This document shows positions 1-8,899 of a DNA stretch of 29,464 bases, one piece after another. The position numbers and the translations under genes are program-made. Source of the DNA: Caulobacteraceae bacterium UBA5005 (GTDB taxonomy: Bacteria; Pseudomonadota; Alphaproteobacteria; Caulobacterales; Caulobacteraceae); the NCBI GenBank assembly GCA_002398405.1, contig DGYN01000044.1, forward strand, positions 1 to 29,464. The letters are read 5' to 3'. The notes under the pieces were generated by a model, which saw only the letters and a program-made list of their open reading frames with translations, was not told the DNA's origin and did not search any database. How positions within the stretch are numbered: the first letter of the stretch is position 1; every line of letters begins with the position of its first letter.

Positions 1-872
<872 letters not shown>

Positions 873-958
873 GGCGTTCTCCCTTTTGCGGTCACGCCAA
901 CCCCTTTTGCGCCCGCTGGTCAAGGCGGGTAGCATTGATACGAAGGGCAGCGGAATCG

Positions 959-2815
959 ATGGCGGCTGAAGCGACGGGGATCGGCCTTGGACACGTGGTG
1001 GCCCTGCTGGCCGCCGGCGTCGTCGCCGTGCCCGTGTTCCGCAAGCTCGGGCTGGGTTCGGTGCTGGGATACCTGGCGGCGGGCCTGGCGATCGGGCCGT
1101 TCGGCCTGGGCCTGTTCACCGATCCAGAAGCCATCCTGCACGTCGCCGAGCTGGGCGTCGTCATGTTCCTGTTCATCATCGGGCTGGAGATGCGGCCCAG
1201 GAAGCTGTGGGCGCTGAAGCGGGACATCTTTGGCCTGGGCGCCGCGCAGGTCGTGACCTGCGGCCTGCTGCTCACGGGCGTCGCGATCCTGGGAGGCTTT
1301 TCACCGCCGGTGGCCTTCATCGGGGCCATGGGCTTTGTCATGTCCTCCACCGCCGTGATCATGCAGATGCTGGACGAGCGGGGGGAGACCGCGACGCCGC
1401 ACGGCCAGAGGGCGGTGTCGGTGCTGTTGCTGGAGGACCTGGCGGTGGTGCCGCTGCTGGCTATCGTCGCGGTGCTGGGTTCCATGCAGGGGACGCCCGA
1501 TCCGGAGGCGCGGCCGATCTGGCTGGCGGTGCTGATCAGCCTGGCCTCGGTGGCGGCCCTGGTGGGGGCGGGGCGCTGGCTGCTCAATCCCCTGTTCGGA
1601 ATCATGGCCAGGGTCGGGGCGCGGGAGGTGATGACCGCCGCGGCCCTGCTGGTGGTTCTGGGCGCGGCCCTGTTCATGGAATGGGGCGGGCTCTCGATGG
1701 CCATGGGAGCCTTCGTCGCCGGGGTGCTGTTGTCGGAATCGACCTTCCGGCATCAGCTGGAGGCGGACGTCGAGCCGTTCCGGGGCATCCTGCTGGGGCT
1801 GTTTTTCCTCAGCGTCGGCATGTCCCTGAACCTTGGGGTGGTGGCGCAGGAGTGGCGGATGATCGCCATGGGCCTGATAGCCTTCATGGTGGTCAAGGCG
1901 CTGGGCATCTATGTCATCGCGCGGCTGTTCAAGGCCGACCACCGCGAGGCCCTGGAGCGGGCCGCCCTGTTCGCCCAGGGCGGGGAGTTCGCCTTTGTGC
2001 TCTATGCCTCGGCCCTGGCGGTGGGGGTGTTCGATCAGCGGATCAGCGCCATGATGACAGCGGTGGTGATCCTCTCCATGGCCTTCACGCCGCTGGTCTC
2101 GATCGCCGTCAGGAAGCTGATGCCGCCGGCCAAGGTCTCGCTCGAGGGGATCGACACCCCCGACGGCCTGCAGGCGCGGGTCTTGATGATCGGCTTTGGC
2201 CGCTTCGCCCAGGTGGTCAGCCAGCCCTTGCTGGCCAGGGGGGTTGATGTCTCGCTGATCGAGATCGACGTCGACATGATCAAGGCGGCGGGGAACTTCG
2301 GGTTCAAGGTCTATTACGGCGACGGCGCCCGGCTGGACGTTCTGCGGGCTTCGGGGGCGGCGGAGGCGGAGGCGATCCTGTTCTGCGTGGAAAAGCCGGA
2401 AGTCGCCGACAGGATCGTCGAGTTGGTGCGGTCGGAGTTTCCCCTGACCAAGCTGTTCGTCCGCGCCTATGACCGGGGCCACGTGCTGCGGCTGATCGAG
2501 AAGGGTGTCGACTACCAGATCCGCGAGACCCTGGAATCGGCCCTGGTATTCGGCGGCGAGGTCTTGAAGGGCCTGGGCTTCGAGGCCGAGATCGCGGCTG
2601 AGGCGGTGGAAGATGTCCGCCGTCGCGATATCGAAAGGCTGGAGTTGCAGATCGCCGGGGGCCTGCGCGCAGGGCTTTCGCTGATGCGCGGCAACATCAA
2701 GACAACCCAGCCCGCGCCGCTCACCCAACCCCGCCGCGAGGGGCGGGCGCTTAACGAGGACGCCGCCGAGGTGCTGGACGACCAGGACGGCCGGCCGGGC
2801 GTTTCCCAATCATGA
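959..2815 (+). CDS. CPA2 family monovalent cation:proton antiporter, KefB/KefC-like, with RCK (TrkA-N) domain
   Basis: This 618-residue protein has about 12 hydrophobic segments in its first 380 residues, typical of the Na+/H+ exchanger fold of CPA2 transporters. From about residue 405 it has a TrkA-N/RCK domain: GFGRFAQ near residues 411-417, then a predicted beta-alpha dinucleotide fold with YYGDGARLDVLRASGA, very like KefC. Kef systems are inner-membrane K+/H+ antiporters gated by glutathione adducts that protect against electrophiles. The last 70 residues are polar and variable. I chose ATG 959 over an in-frame TTG at 935 because the hydrophobic N-terminus begins there; neither start has a strong ribosome site. 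Its stop overlaps the next start by 4 bases (ATGA), so the two are probably co-translated. The family is sure; the KefB/KefC subtype and glutathione gating are inferred. Confidence 0.92.
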   Translation: MAAEATGIGLGHVVALLAAGVVAVPVFRKLGLGSVLGYLAAGLAIGPFGLGLFTDPEAILHVAELGVVMFLFIIGLEMRPRKLWALKRDIFGLGAAQVVTCGLLLTGVAILGGFSPPVAFIGAMGFVMSSTAVIMQMLDERGETATPHGQRAVSVLLLEDLAVVPLLAIVAVLGSMQGTPDPEARPIWLAVLISLASVAALVGAGRWLLNPLFGIMARVGAREVMTAAALLVVLGAALFMEWGGLSMAMGAFVAGVLLSESTFRHQLEADVEPFRGILLGLFFLSVGMSLNLGVVAQEWRMIAMGLIAFMVVKALGIYVIARLFKADHREALERAALFAQGGEFAFVLYASALAVGVFDQRISAMMTAVVILSMAFTPLVSIAVRKLMPPAKVSLEGIDTPDGLQARVLMIGFGRFAQVVSQPLLARGVDVSLIEIDVDMIKAAGNFGFKVYYGDGARLDVLRASGAAEAEAILFCVEKPEVADRIVELVRSEFPLTKLFVRAYDRGHVLRLIEKGVDYQIRETLESALVFGGEVLKGLGFEAEIAAEAVEDVRRRDIERLELQIAGGLRAGLSLMRGNIKTTQPAPLTQPRREGRALNEDAAEVLDDQDGRPGVSQS

Positions 2816-3606
2816 GCGAACGCGTTCCCCGCGCCCCGGCGATATTCTTCGGCCACGGCAACCCGATGAACGCGCTTGGCGGGCCGTTCGCGGACGCCTG
2901 GCGCGAGCTCGGCGCGGGGCTGCAAAGGCCCAAGGCGATCCTGATGGTCTCGGCCCACTGGTTTGTGCAGCAGACGGCGGTCACAGCCATGGAGACGCCG
3001 CGGACCATCCATGACTTCTACGGTTTTCCAAAGCCGCTCTATGACATCGCCTATCCGGCTCGCGGTGATCCCTGGCTGGCGGAACGGGTCATCGACCTTC
3101 TGAAACCTATCCCGGTCGCCAGGGACCAGGACTGGGGCCTGGACCACGGGACCTGGTCGGTGCTGATGCATGTCTTTCCGGGCGCAGATATTCCGGTGGT
3201 GCAGCTGGCCATCGACGCCACCCAGCCGCCGGTCTTCCACTACGCCGTTGGGCAAAGGCTCGCTGAATTGCGCGACGAAGGGGTGATGATCGCGGGGTCG
3301 GGGGATGTGGTGCACAACCTTCGGGCCGCTGACCTATCGGGCCCCGTCCCAGCCCTGGATTGGGCCGTGCGGTTCAACGACACGGTGAAGCGCGCGATCG
3401 TGGCGCGCGACCATGACAGCCTGCTCCTGGGTCCGGCCTTGAGCGAGGACGCGAACCTGTCCATCCCCACCGACGAACACTGGCTGCCGCTGCTTTATGT
3501 GCTGGGGGCCGGTGGGCACGAGGAGGTACCAGCCTTCTTCACCGACGTCATCGACGCGGGCAGCGTCTCGATGCTCGGCGTCGGCTTCGGCCTGGAGGCG
3601 ATCTAG
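2812..3606 (+). CDS. ygiD: DODA-type extradiol ring-opening dioxygenase (YgiD-like, class III LigB superfamily)
   Basis: The 264-residue protein matches the 4,5-DOPA dioxygenase/YgiD family, single-domain cytoplasmic metalloenzymes that cleave catechols between or next to the hydroxyls. The expected metal-ligand histidines are visible with the family spacing: His15 in FFGHGNPMNAL, His49 in SAHW, His168 in AGSGDVVHN and His223 in DEHWLPLLY. The DWGLDHGTW segment around residues 107-115 carries the conserved acid/base histidine region. The start overlaps the antiporter stop (ATGA) and the phosphatase begins directly after its stop, so the three genes form one unit. The natural substrate in bacteria is uncertain; detoxification of a catechol or quinone precursor would fit the electrophile-stress neighbours, but that is inference. 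Confidence 0.9.
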   Translation: MSERVPRAPAIFFGHGNPMNALGGPFADAWRELGAGLQRPKAILMVSAHWFVQQTAVTAMETPRTIHDFYGFPKPLYDIAYPARGDPWLAERVIDLLKPIPVARDQDWGLDHGTWSVLMHVFPGADIPVVQLAIDATQPPVFHYAVGQRLAELRDEGVMIAGSGDVVHNLRAADLSGPVPALDWAVRFNDTVKRAIVARDHDSLLLGPALSEDANLSIPTDEHWLPLLYVLGAGGHEEVPAFFTDVIDAGSVSMLGVGFGLEAI

Positions 3607-4317
3607 GTGATCGGCGGCCATTTCCTGAAAGCAGCCCGTTTCGCCCGCCGGGAGGCCATGGCCGTGGGCGCGCTGTTGACCCTGGCCCTTCTGACCGGCT
3701 CGTTCCTGGAGATCGCCGACGATGTCGCCGAGGGGGACACCCAGGCCATCGACCATGCGGTGCTGAACGCCTTGCGGGTTCCGGCCGGGCCCAATGATCC
3801 GATCGGGCCGGACTGGCTGACCACGGCGGCGGCGGATATCACCGCGCTGGGCTCAATCGCCGTCCTGACCTTTGTCGTCCTGGTGGTCGGCGGCCTGTTC
3901 GCCAGCCTGAAGCACTTTCGCCAGGCCAGCATCCTGGTGCTGGCGTCCCTGGGCGGCGTCGCCTGGAGCCAGTCACTGAAGGCGATCTTCGACCGCACGC
4001 GCCCGGAGGAGATCTACCGCATCGTCGAGGTGGAAAACGCCAGCTTCCCCTCCGGCCACTCGATGCTGTCGGCGGCGATCTATCTGACCCTGGGCGCGCT
4101 GATCGCAAGTTTCGCCCAAAAGCGCCGCGTCCGGGCCTTCGCCCTGATCACCGCCATCATCGCCACGATCATGGTGGGCTGCTCACGGGTGTTCCTGGGC
4201 GTACACTGGGCGAGCGACGTGCTGGCCGGCTGGTGCCTGGGCGGCGCCTGGGCCATGGCCTGCTGGTTGGCGCTTTGGGTGTGGGACAGGGGGTGGCGCC
4301 CTATCGCCGCAACTTAA
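3607..4317 (+). CDS. PAP2-superfamily membrane phosphatase
   Basis: This 236-residue membrane protein carries the complete PAP2 (type 2 phosphatidic acid phosphatase) signature: K125-x6-R132-P133, PSGH at 148-151, and SR(193-194)-x5-H200-x3-D204. The last two histidines are the phosphate nucleophile and its partner. About five or six hydrophobic segments surround the motifs, placing the active site at the periplasmic face of the inner membrane. Likely substrates are lipid phosphates such as undecaprenyl diphosphate or phosphatidic acid; the sequence does not decide. The start is GTG, directly abutting the TAG stop of the dioxygenase gene, with GGAGG about 8 bases upstream, which supports this start and translational coupling. 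Confidence 0.93.
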   Translation: MIGGHFLKAARFARREAMAVGALLTLALLTGSFLEIADDVAEGDTQAIDHAVLNALRVPAGPNDPIGPDWLTTAAADITALGSIAVLTFVVLVVGGLFASLKHFRQASILVLASLGGVAWSQSLKAIFDRTRPEEIYRIVEVENASFPSGHSMLSAAIYLTLGALIASFAQKRRVRAFALITAIIATIMVGCSRVFLGVHWASDVLAGWCLGGAWAMACWLALWVWDRGWRPIAAT

Positions 4318-4326
4318 ACATCGGAC

Positions 4327-4341
4327 TCAGTGTTTCACTGA
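4327..4341. promoter_or_regulatory. Short perfect inverted repeat upstream of the HWE kinase gene
   Basis: TCAGTG-TTT-CACTGA lies in the 55-bp gap between the PAP2 stop and the kinase ATG. It overlaps a GACTC site (4324-4328) of the kind methylated by CcrM in Caulobacterales. It could be an operator or a small hairpin ending the upstream operon; there is no T-run, so a rho-independent terminator is unlikely. Confidence 0.35.
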
Positions 4342-4372
4342 CGCGCAAGACCGGGGAGGCTATCATCGCGCC

Positions 4373-5764
4373 ATGATGCGGCTTTGGGGGCAATCGGCTC
4401 AGGGCGCTCGCTCGCCGGGGGAGGCGGGCGATGTTTATCGCCTGTTGCTGCAAAGCATGGCCGAGGCCGTGTTCCTGGTCGATCAGCACGATGTCATCCT
4501 CTACACCAACCCCGCCGCGGACCGAATGTTCGGTTACGGCGAAGGCGAGCTTGCCGGGCGTCATGTCGCAATCCTCAATGCCTATCCGGAGGAGGAGAGC
4601 GGACGCCTGATCGCCGAGGTCGACGGCATCGTGCGGGAAAAGGGCGCCTGGCGGGGCGAGTTCCGCAACCGCACCAAGGACGGGCGGGAGTTCCTGACCG
4701 CCTCGGTGATCTCGCTGGTCGAGCTGGAAGGGCGGCCCTGTTACCTGTGCGTCAGCCAGGACATCACCGAGCGGCGGCAGGCCGAACTGGCCCTCAAGGA
4801 TAGTGAAGGGCGGCTGGATATCGCCACCCGCGCCTCGGAGCTGGGGGTGTGGGACTGGGACCGGGTGAATGACACCATCGTTTACAGCCCGCGCGCCAAG
4901 GAGATTTTCGGCTTTCCGCAGAAGGACCTGACCATCGAGGCCGTCCGCGCGACCATCCATCCCGAGGACGCGGCCGGGACACGGGCCCAATCGGCCCGCG
5001 CCCTCGACCCGGAGATTCGCGATCGCCCGCCCTATGAATACCGGATCATCCGCCCGGACGGCGAGGTGCGCTGGGTGAGGGCGCACGGGGAGGCCATTTT
5101 CGAAGAGCACCAGGGGGAGGTCATGGCGGTGCGCTATGTGGGCACCGTCGAGGACATCACCGGCAAACGCGCGGCCGCCGAGCGGCTGGGCCTGCTGGCC
5201 GCCGAGGTCGATCACCGCGCGGCCAACCTGATGAGCGTGGTTCAGGCCGCCGTGCGCCTGACCAAGGCCGACAGCCTGGAGGCCTATCGCAAGATCCTCA
5301 ACGGCCGCATCGGCGCGCTCGCCAACGCCCACCGGCTGCTGTCCAAGAGCCGCTGGCACGGCGCCGACCTGATGAGCATCGTCCAGGAAGAAATGCGGCC
5401 CTACGGCGGGGAGGAGTCGTCCCGGGTTTCCATTCAGGGGCCCGCCATCGCGCTTTCGGCCAAGGCGGCGCAGTCTATTTCCATGGCCATCCACGAGCTT
5501 TCCACCAACGCCGCCAAGTACGGGGCCTTGGCCAGCGGCGGAACGGTCGATATCCGCTGGCGCCTGTCGGCGTCACGGGACCTGGAATTCGACTGGCGGG
5601 AAAAGGGCGCGCCGGCGCCGGCCGGTCCGATCAAGCGCGGCTTTGGCCTTAAGATGATCGAGCGGTCGGTCGAGGATCAGCTCGGCGGCCGGCTGGAGCT
5701 CGGCGGCGGGACGGAAGGCTTTAGCTGCGCCTTCTCGATCCCCGCCTCCAACCTGGCAGGTTAG
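4373..5764 (+). CDS. PAS-PAS HWE-family sensor histidine kinase (orphan, soluble)
   Basis: This 463-residue protein contains a PAS domain at about residues 20-140 (ending CVSQDITERRQAE). A second, PAS_3-type domain follows at about 146-265 (WDWDRVND, HPEDAAG, EYRIIRPDGEVRWV, EDITGKR). The C-terminus is an HWE kinase core: the H-box has His281 in EVDHRAAN, the N-box is HELSTNAAKYGAL (about 374-386), and the DWREKG segment (Trp408, Glu410) is diagnostic of the HWE class. No transmembrane segment is present, so it senses a cytoplasmic or diffusible signal. No response regulator lies nearby. The H-box has AN where HWE proteins commonly have KN. A GGGGAGG ribosome-site candidate lies about 13 bases before the ATG, rather far. 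HWE kinases often act in light, general stress or cell-cycle control; the role here is unknown. Confidence 0.92.
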   Translation: MMRLWGQSAQGARSPGEAGDVYRLLLQSMAEAVFLVDQHDVILYTNPAADRMFGYGEGELAGRHVAILNAYPEEESGRLIAEVDGIVREKGAWRGEFRNRTKDGREFLTASVISLVELEGRPCYLCVSQDITERRQAELALKDSEGRLDIATRASELGVWDWDRVNDTIVYSPRAKEIFGFPQKDLTIEAVRATIHPEDAAGTRAQSARALDPEIRDRPPYEYRIIRPDGEVRWVRAHGEAIFEEHQGEVMAVRYVGTVEDITGKRAAAERLGLLAAEVDHRAANLMSVVQAAVRLTKADSLEAYRKILNGRIGALANAHRLLSKSRWHGADLMSIVQEEMRPYGGEESSRVSIQGPAIALSAKAAQSISMAIHELSTNAAKYGALASGGTVDIRWRLSASRDLEFDWREKGAPAPAGPIKRGFGLKMIERSVEDQLGGRLELGGGTEGFSCAFSIPASNLAG

Positions 5765-6114
5765 CGCCGGGCCGCCTGCTTGGCTTCGCGCTTGGCGCGG
5801 GCCGCTTCCTTCATGGCCGCCTTACGCTCCTTGCGCTCGGCGCGCTTGACGGCGTCTTCGCTGGCTTCGGCTTCGATCTTGGCCTGCACCTGAGTGGCGA
5901 TGGCCTGCATCCTGGCCTGTTCCTTGGCGGCCTTTTCGGCAGCCCTTTGAGCCCGAATGGCTTCAGCCTTGGCGGCGCGTTCGGCTTCGCGGTCGATCGG
6001 CTCGACGGCGCGGATCATCGGCTTGGGTTTGAACTTCTCGAGGATAGCCTGCTTGGCGGCGCGGGCGGCCTGCTGGCGGTCGGCGAAATCGGGGATGTTT
6101 TTAAGTTGCTGCAT
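5761..6114 (-). CDS. DUF6481 family protein, lysine/alanine-rich
   Basis: This is a small, highly charged protein (117 residues from the chosen start) that is almost entirely Ala, Lys, Arg and Glu after residue 35 and is predicted to be a long helix. The N-terminal IPDFADRQQAARAAKQAILEKFK segment matches what I recall of DUF6481 proteins of alphaproteobacteria, whose function is unknown. ATG 6114 has GAAAG in ribosome-site position and starts just before that motif. An ATG at 6165 would add 17 residues but lacks any Shine-Dalgarno sequence. Its stop codon overlaps the 3' end of the convergent kinase gene by 4 bases, so any terminators lie inside coding DNA. The basic composition suggests nucleic-acid binding, but that is only a guess. 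Confidence 0.75.
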   Translation of the reverse strand: MQQLKNIPDFADRQQAARAAKQAILEKFKPKPMIRAVEPIDREAERAAKAEAIRAQRAAEKAAKEQARMQAIATQVQAKIEAEASEDAVKRAERKERKAAMKEAARAKREAKQAARR

Positions 6115-6243
6115 GAGTCTTTCGGCAAGCGCCGCGAGGCTCGCGGCGGGTTGGGGGTGGCGCATCCATGAGGGAGCGGGGGCTATGTAGCGGAAGTCGG
6201 TGACAGATTGAATAGGCGATGTGTCGCGGCCGACGGCTCCAAA

Positions 6244-7482
6244 TCACGACGCCGGAACGGGGACGGCCGCCTCCAGGGAAAGGAAATCCAGGGCGTCGCG
6301 GATCGGGATGAAGAAATTGATCCCTGTCGTCGCGCCGCTGTTAGGGTCAAGCTTCCCCGATACGCAGATCGCCACCACGCGCCCGTTGCGATCGATCAGC
6401 GGACCGCCGCTGTTGCCGCCGATGACCTGCACATCGCTCTGCAAGAACGTAAAGCCGTCTATGACCCGGTTCGCCGACACTATTCCCCGTGTGACCGTAT
6501 TCTGCAGCGCCGGGTCGAGCGGGGCGCCGATCGCATAGACCTCGTCTCCGGTCGGCACGGGACCCGAACGCAGGCCCAGCGGCTGGCGGCCCCGCGGGTC
6601 GGCCTTGATCAGGGCGACGTCCCGCCGCTTGTCCGACCGCACCACCTCGCCCACGGTCTCAAAGTCGTCCGACCAGCGAATTTTCACGAATTTTGCGTTT
6701 TCGACCACGTGATGGTTGGTGATCAGATAGCCTTCGGCCGAGACCAGAAATCCGCTGCCATGGCCGCCGTCGCCGAAGACGGCGACGACCGACCCCACCG
6801 CATCGCTGATCGGCGTTTGCTGGCGGGCCGTCATGGGATTGACCAGCTTGATCACCGGCTGGGTGTAGACCTTCACGGCCTCAGCCGTCTGGGCCTTTTC
6901 AGACTTTAGCTTGCGGACCTCTTCGGAGCTCGAGAAACGGGCTGCGTTCAAGACAAACGCGCGGGTCAGAACCGAGGAGCCAACCTGATCCAGAGGAACC
7001 GAATTCTCACGGAACTTTTCGGCGGTCTCGAAGCGCAAAATGACCTTTCGATCGCGGCGGGAATACACCTCCCATTTCACCCTCATGGCGACCGTAACGG
7101 TGAAGTTCCTAACCAACACAATCCGCTGGCAGATATCGTAGTCCAGGTCATAAATCTCCGCGCCGATCTCGAAGTCGGCGGTGCTCTTTTCCGTTACAAA
7201 CAAGCGCGACGGCGCCTCGACCATGCCGTGCCCTTGGGACACCATTGCCTTATGGAGTTCCTGGGGAAGGTCAGCCGGAATCTGCACATCGGTTCCGTAT
7301 CGCCAAGGCTCAGGCAACCCGCAGAGCAATCCGGTTCCCAGCACGCCGATTGGGGTCCGAGGCGGGATCGAGACCTCCATGGCGCCTATGCTGAAGGTGG
7401 GTTTCTCCAGCGCGTCCTGCGCAAGCGCGGCCGATGCGCTCGCGAACCATAGAGCGATACATATCAACCACCGCACTGACAC
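6244..7482 (-). CDS. Secreted trypsin-like (S1C/HtrA-type) serine protease, paralogue A
   Basis: From a GTG at 7482 the protein has 412 residues. It comprises a cleavable signal peptide (residues 1-22, ending ASAALAQ), an uncharacterised domain (about 25-190), and an HtrA-like protease domain without PDZ. The triad is complete: His258 in ITNHHVV, Asp288 in RRDVALI and Ser358 in GGNSGGPL. GTG 7482 is preferred because AAGGGGGCGA precedes it; the in-frame ATG at 7518 overlaps the predicted -10 element and so would lie upstream of the RNA start. It is probably periplasmic. It is divergent from, and homologous throughout to, the gene at 7615-8844; the last ~17 residues differ from the paralogue at one position. 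The lack of PDZ domains suggests a substrate-specific or partner-controlled protease. Confidence 0.88.
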   Translation of the reverse strand: MSVRWLICIALWFASASAALAQDALEKPTFSIGAMEVSIPPRTPIGVLGTGLLCGLPEPWRYGTDVQIPADLPQELHKAMVSQGHGMVEAPSRLFVTEKSTADFEIGAEIYDLDYDICQRIVLVRNFTVTVAMRVKWEVYSRRDRKVILRFETAEKFRENSVPLDQVGSSVLTRAFVLNAARFSSSEEVRKLKSEKAQTAEAVKVYTQPVIKLVNPMTARQQTPISDAVGSVVAVFGDGGHGSGFLVSAEGYLITNHHVVENAKFVKIRWSDDFETVGEVVRSDKRRDVALIKADPRGRQPLGLRSGPVPTGDEVYAIGAPLDPALQNTVTRGIVSANRVIDGFTFLQSDVQVIGGNSGGPLIDRNGRVVAICVSGKLDPNSGATTGINFFIPIRDALDFLSLEAAVPVPAS

Positions 7483-7516
7483 TCGCCCCCTTGCCGAATG
7501 TGTACAAAGACGGAAC

Positions 7517-7546
7517 ATAATAAACTGCGGTTTCACTCCCTGGCAA
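7517..7546 (-). promoter_or_regulatory. Sigma-70-type promoter for protease A
   Basis: On the minus strand TTGCCA (7546-7541), an 18-base spacer and TATTAT (7522-7517) form a good housekeeping promoter. RNA would start near 7510, giving a leader of about 28 bases before GTG 7482. It mirrors the promoter on the other strand, with the two -35 hexamers separated by 7 bases. Confidence 0.6.
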
Positions 7547-7553
7547 AGGGATA

Positions 7554-7583
7554 TTGCCTTCACGCGCGAGGGTTGATTAGTAT
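7554..7583 (+). promoter_or_regulatory. Sigma-70-type promoter for protease B
   Basis: TTGCCT (7554-7559), an 18-base spacer and TAGTAT (7578-7583) mirror the minus-strand promoter. RNA would start near 7590, about 25 bases before ATG 7615. The sequence from the -10 to the start codon is still recognisably homologous to the minus-strand copy (ATGTTC-GT-TTTGTAC shared), showing that the promoter was duplicated with the gene. Confidence 0.58.
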
Positions 7584-7614
7584 GTTCTGTGTTTGTACGC
7601 GAGCGGGGGCTTGG

Positions 7615-8844
7615 ATGATCGCGCGATTGCTGACGGGTCTCGTCGCCGCCGCACTGGCGGTCGCGCCGGTCGGGACCCTGGCCCAGGCTCCCAAGACTCA
7701 GCGGCAGATCGCGTTCACCAAGATCGAGGATCAACAGGCGCGCGGCGAGGTCGTCGGGCGAGAGGGCTTGTTCGATTGCCGGACGGAAAGCGGACCGCCC
7801 ATCAACTACGGATCCGATGTCCCCCTGTTGAGGCCCGCGGAACTCGCGCAAACGTTCGCGCGGCAGATGACGCGGGCCGGTCATGAAGTGGCTGGATCCA
7901 ACTCTTCCCTGTTCAAGACCGACACCAGCGAGGCCGAGTTGGAACTTGGCGCGAGCATTTTCGTCGCCTTTGCGGCCTGCGAAATGCGCGATGTGGCGAG
8001 AAGCGCCTATGGGATGACGGTGAGCTGGGAGGTTTATGACCGCAAGCTGCGTCAAGTGGTGCTGAGGACCCAAACCGAGGGGCTCGTCCTTCAGGAGGGG
8101 AAAGAACAGACAGATCCGCAGTTGATCGCCTTCGACAGGGCCGCGTCACGGCTGATTAGCTCGCAAGCGTTCACGGCGCTGCTCACCGCCCCGGCTGAGG
8201 CCGCGCCAGGGGAGTCGCGGGAGGTCTACACACAGCCGATTATCAAGCTGGTCAATAACCTGTCCTCCCGGGAGGTCGTGCCAATCAGTGATGCAGTGGG
8301 GTCGGTGGTGGCCATCATCAACGACGACAGTCACGGCAGCGGTTTCCTGGTGTCCGCCGAAGGTTATGTGATCACCAACTACCACGTCGTAGATGACAGC
8401 AAGGTGGTGACGGTCCGGTGGTCGGATGGAATCGAGACCAAGGGCGAGGTGGTGCGGTCGGACAAGCGGCGGGATGTCGCCCTTATTAAAACCGGCTCGC
8501 GTGATCGTCAGCCGCTCGGTCTGCGGACGGGCGCCATTCCGACGGGGGAAGAGGTCTACGCCATCGGCACGCCGATCGATCGCGGATTTCAGAACACCGT
8601 CACGCGGGGGATCGTTTCAGCCAACCGCGTCATGGATGGATTCCGCTATCTGCAGAGCGATGTCACCGTCAATGGCGGCAACAGCGGCGGACCGCTGATC
8701 GACAAGAACGGGCGGGTGGTGGCGATCTGCGTTCTTGGGATCAGAGATGAGGGCCTTCCGACCGGGATCAACCTTTTCATCCCCATCCGCGATGCGCTCG
8801 ATTTCCTGTCGCTGGAGGCGGCGATCCCCGTTCCCGCCTCGTGA
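7615..8844 (+). CDS. Secreted trypsin-like (S1C/HtrA-type) serine protease, paralogue B
   Basis: The 409-residue protein starts at ATG 7615 with a signal peptide ending GTLAQ near residue 23. It has the same architecture as its divergent neighbour: an uncharacterised N-terminal domain (about 25-195), then a PDZ-less S1C protease domain with His257 (ITNYHVV), Asp287 (RRDVALI) and Ser357 (GGNSGGPL). The two N-terminal domains align around a YGSDV/YGTDV motif, a xLELGAxI/xFEIGAxI stretch, cysteines near residues 45 and 120, and WEVYxRK/WEVYSRR. The protease halves are much closer than the N-terminal halves. An ATG 39 codons upstream is open but lies before the predicted RNA start. The role is not known; a periplasmic or surface quality-control protease is likely. 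Confidence 0.88.
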   Translation: MIARLLTGLVAAALAVAPVGTLAQAPKTQRQIAFTKIEDQQARGEVVGREGLFDCRTESGPPINYGSDVPLLRPAELAQTFARQMTRAGHEVAGSNSSLFKTDTSEAELELGASIFVAFAACEMRDVARSAYGMTVSWEVYDRKLRQVVLRTQTEGLVLQEGKEQTDPQLIAFDRAASRLISSQAFTALLTAPAEAAPGESREVYTQPIIKLVNNLSSREVVPISDAVGSVVAIINDDSHGSGFLVSAEGYVITNYHVVDDSKVVTVRWSDGIETKGEVVRSDKRRDVALIKTGSRDRQPLGLRTGAIPTGEEVYAIGTPIDRGFQNTVTRGIVSANRVMDGFRYLQSDVTVNGGNSGGPLIDKNGRVVAICVLGIRDEGLPTGINLFIPIRDALDFLSLEAAIPVPAS

Positions 8845-8854
8845 TTAGCGGCCT

Positions 8855-8898
8855 CGTCGGGGGCGCGGGCGTGATGTCAGGCGCCCTTGCGCCCGACG
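8855..8898. terminator. Hairpin between convergent protease B and lepA
   Basis: CGTCGGGGGCGC (8855-8866) pairs with GCGCCCGACG (8889-8898) with two bulged bases, filling the 55-bp gap between two convergent genes. It has no T-tract, so it may only stabilise 3' ends or assist termination in both directions. Confidence 0.35.
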
Positions 8899-8899
8899 C

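Noticed and set aside
935..958. TTG start for the antiporter
   Set aside because: It has no better ribosome site than ATG 959 and adds a short polar stretch before the hydrophobic N-terminus; it cannot be excluded.
7483..8073. Upstream extension of protease A (start at 8073 or 7518), and of protease B (7498)
   Set aside because: The extensions cross the divergent promoters and precede clear signal peptides; they are open only because of base composition.
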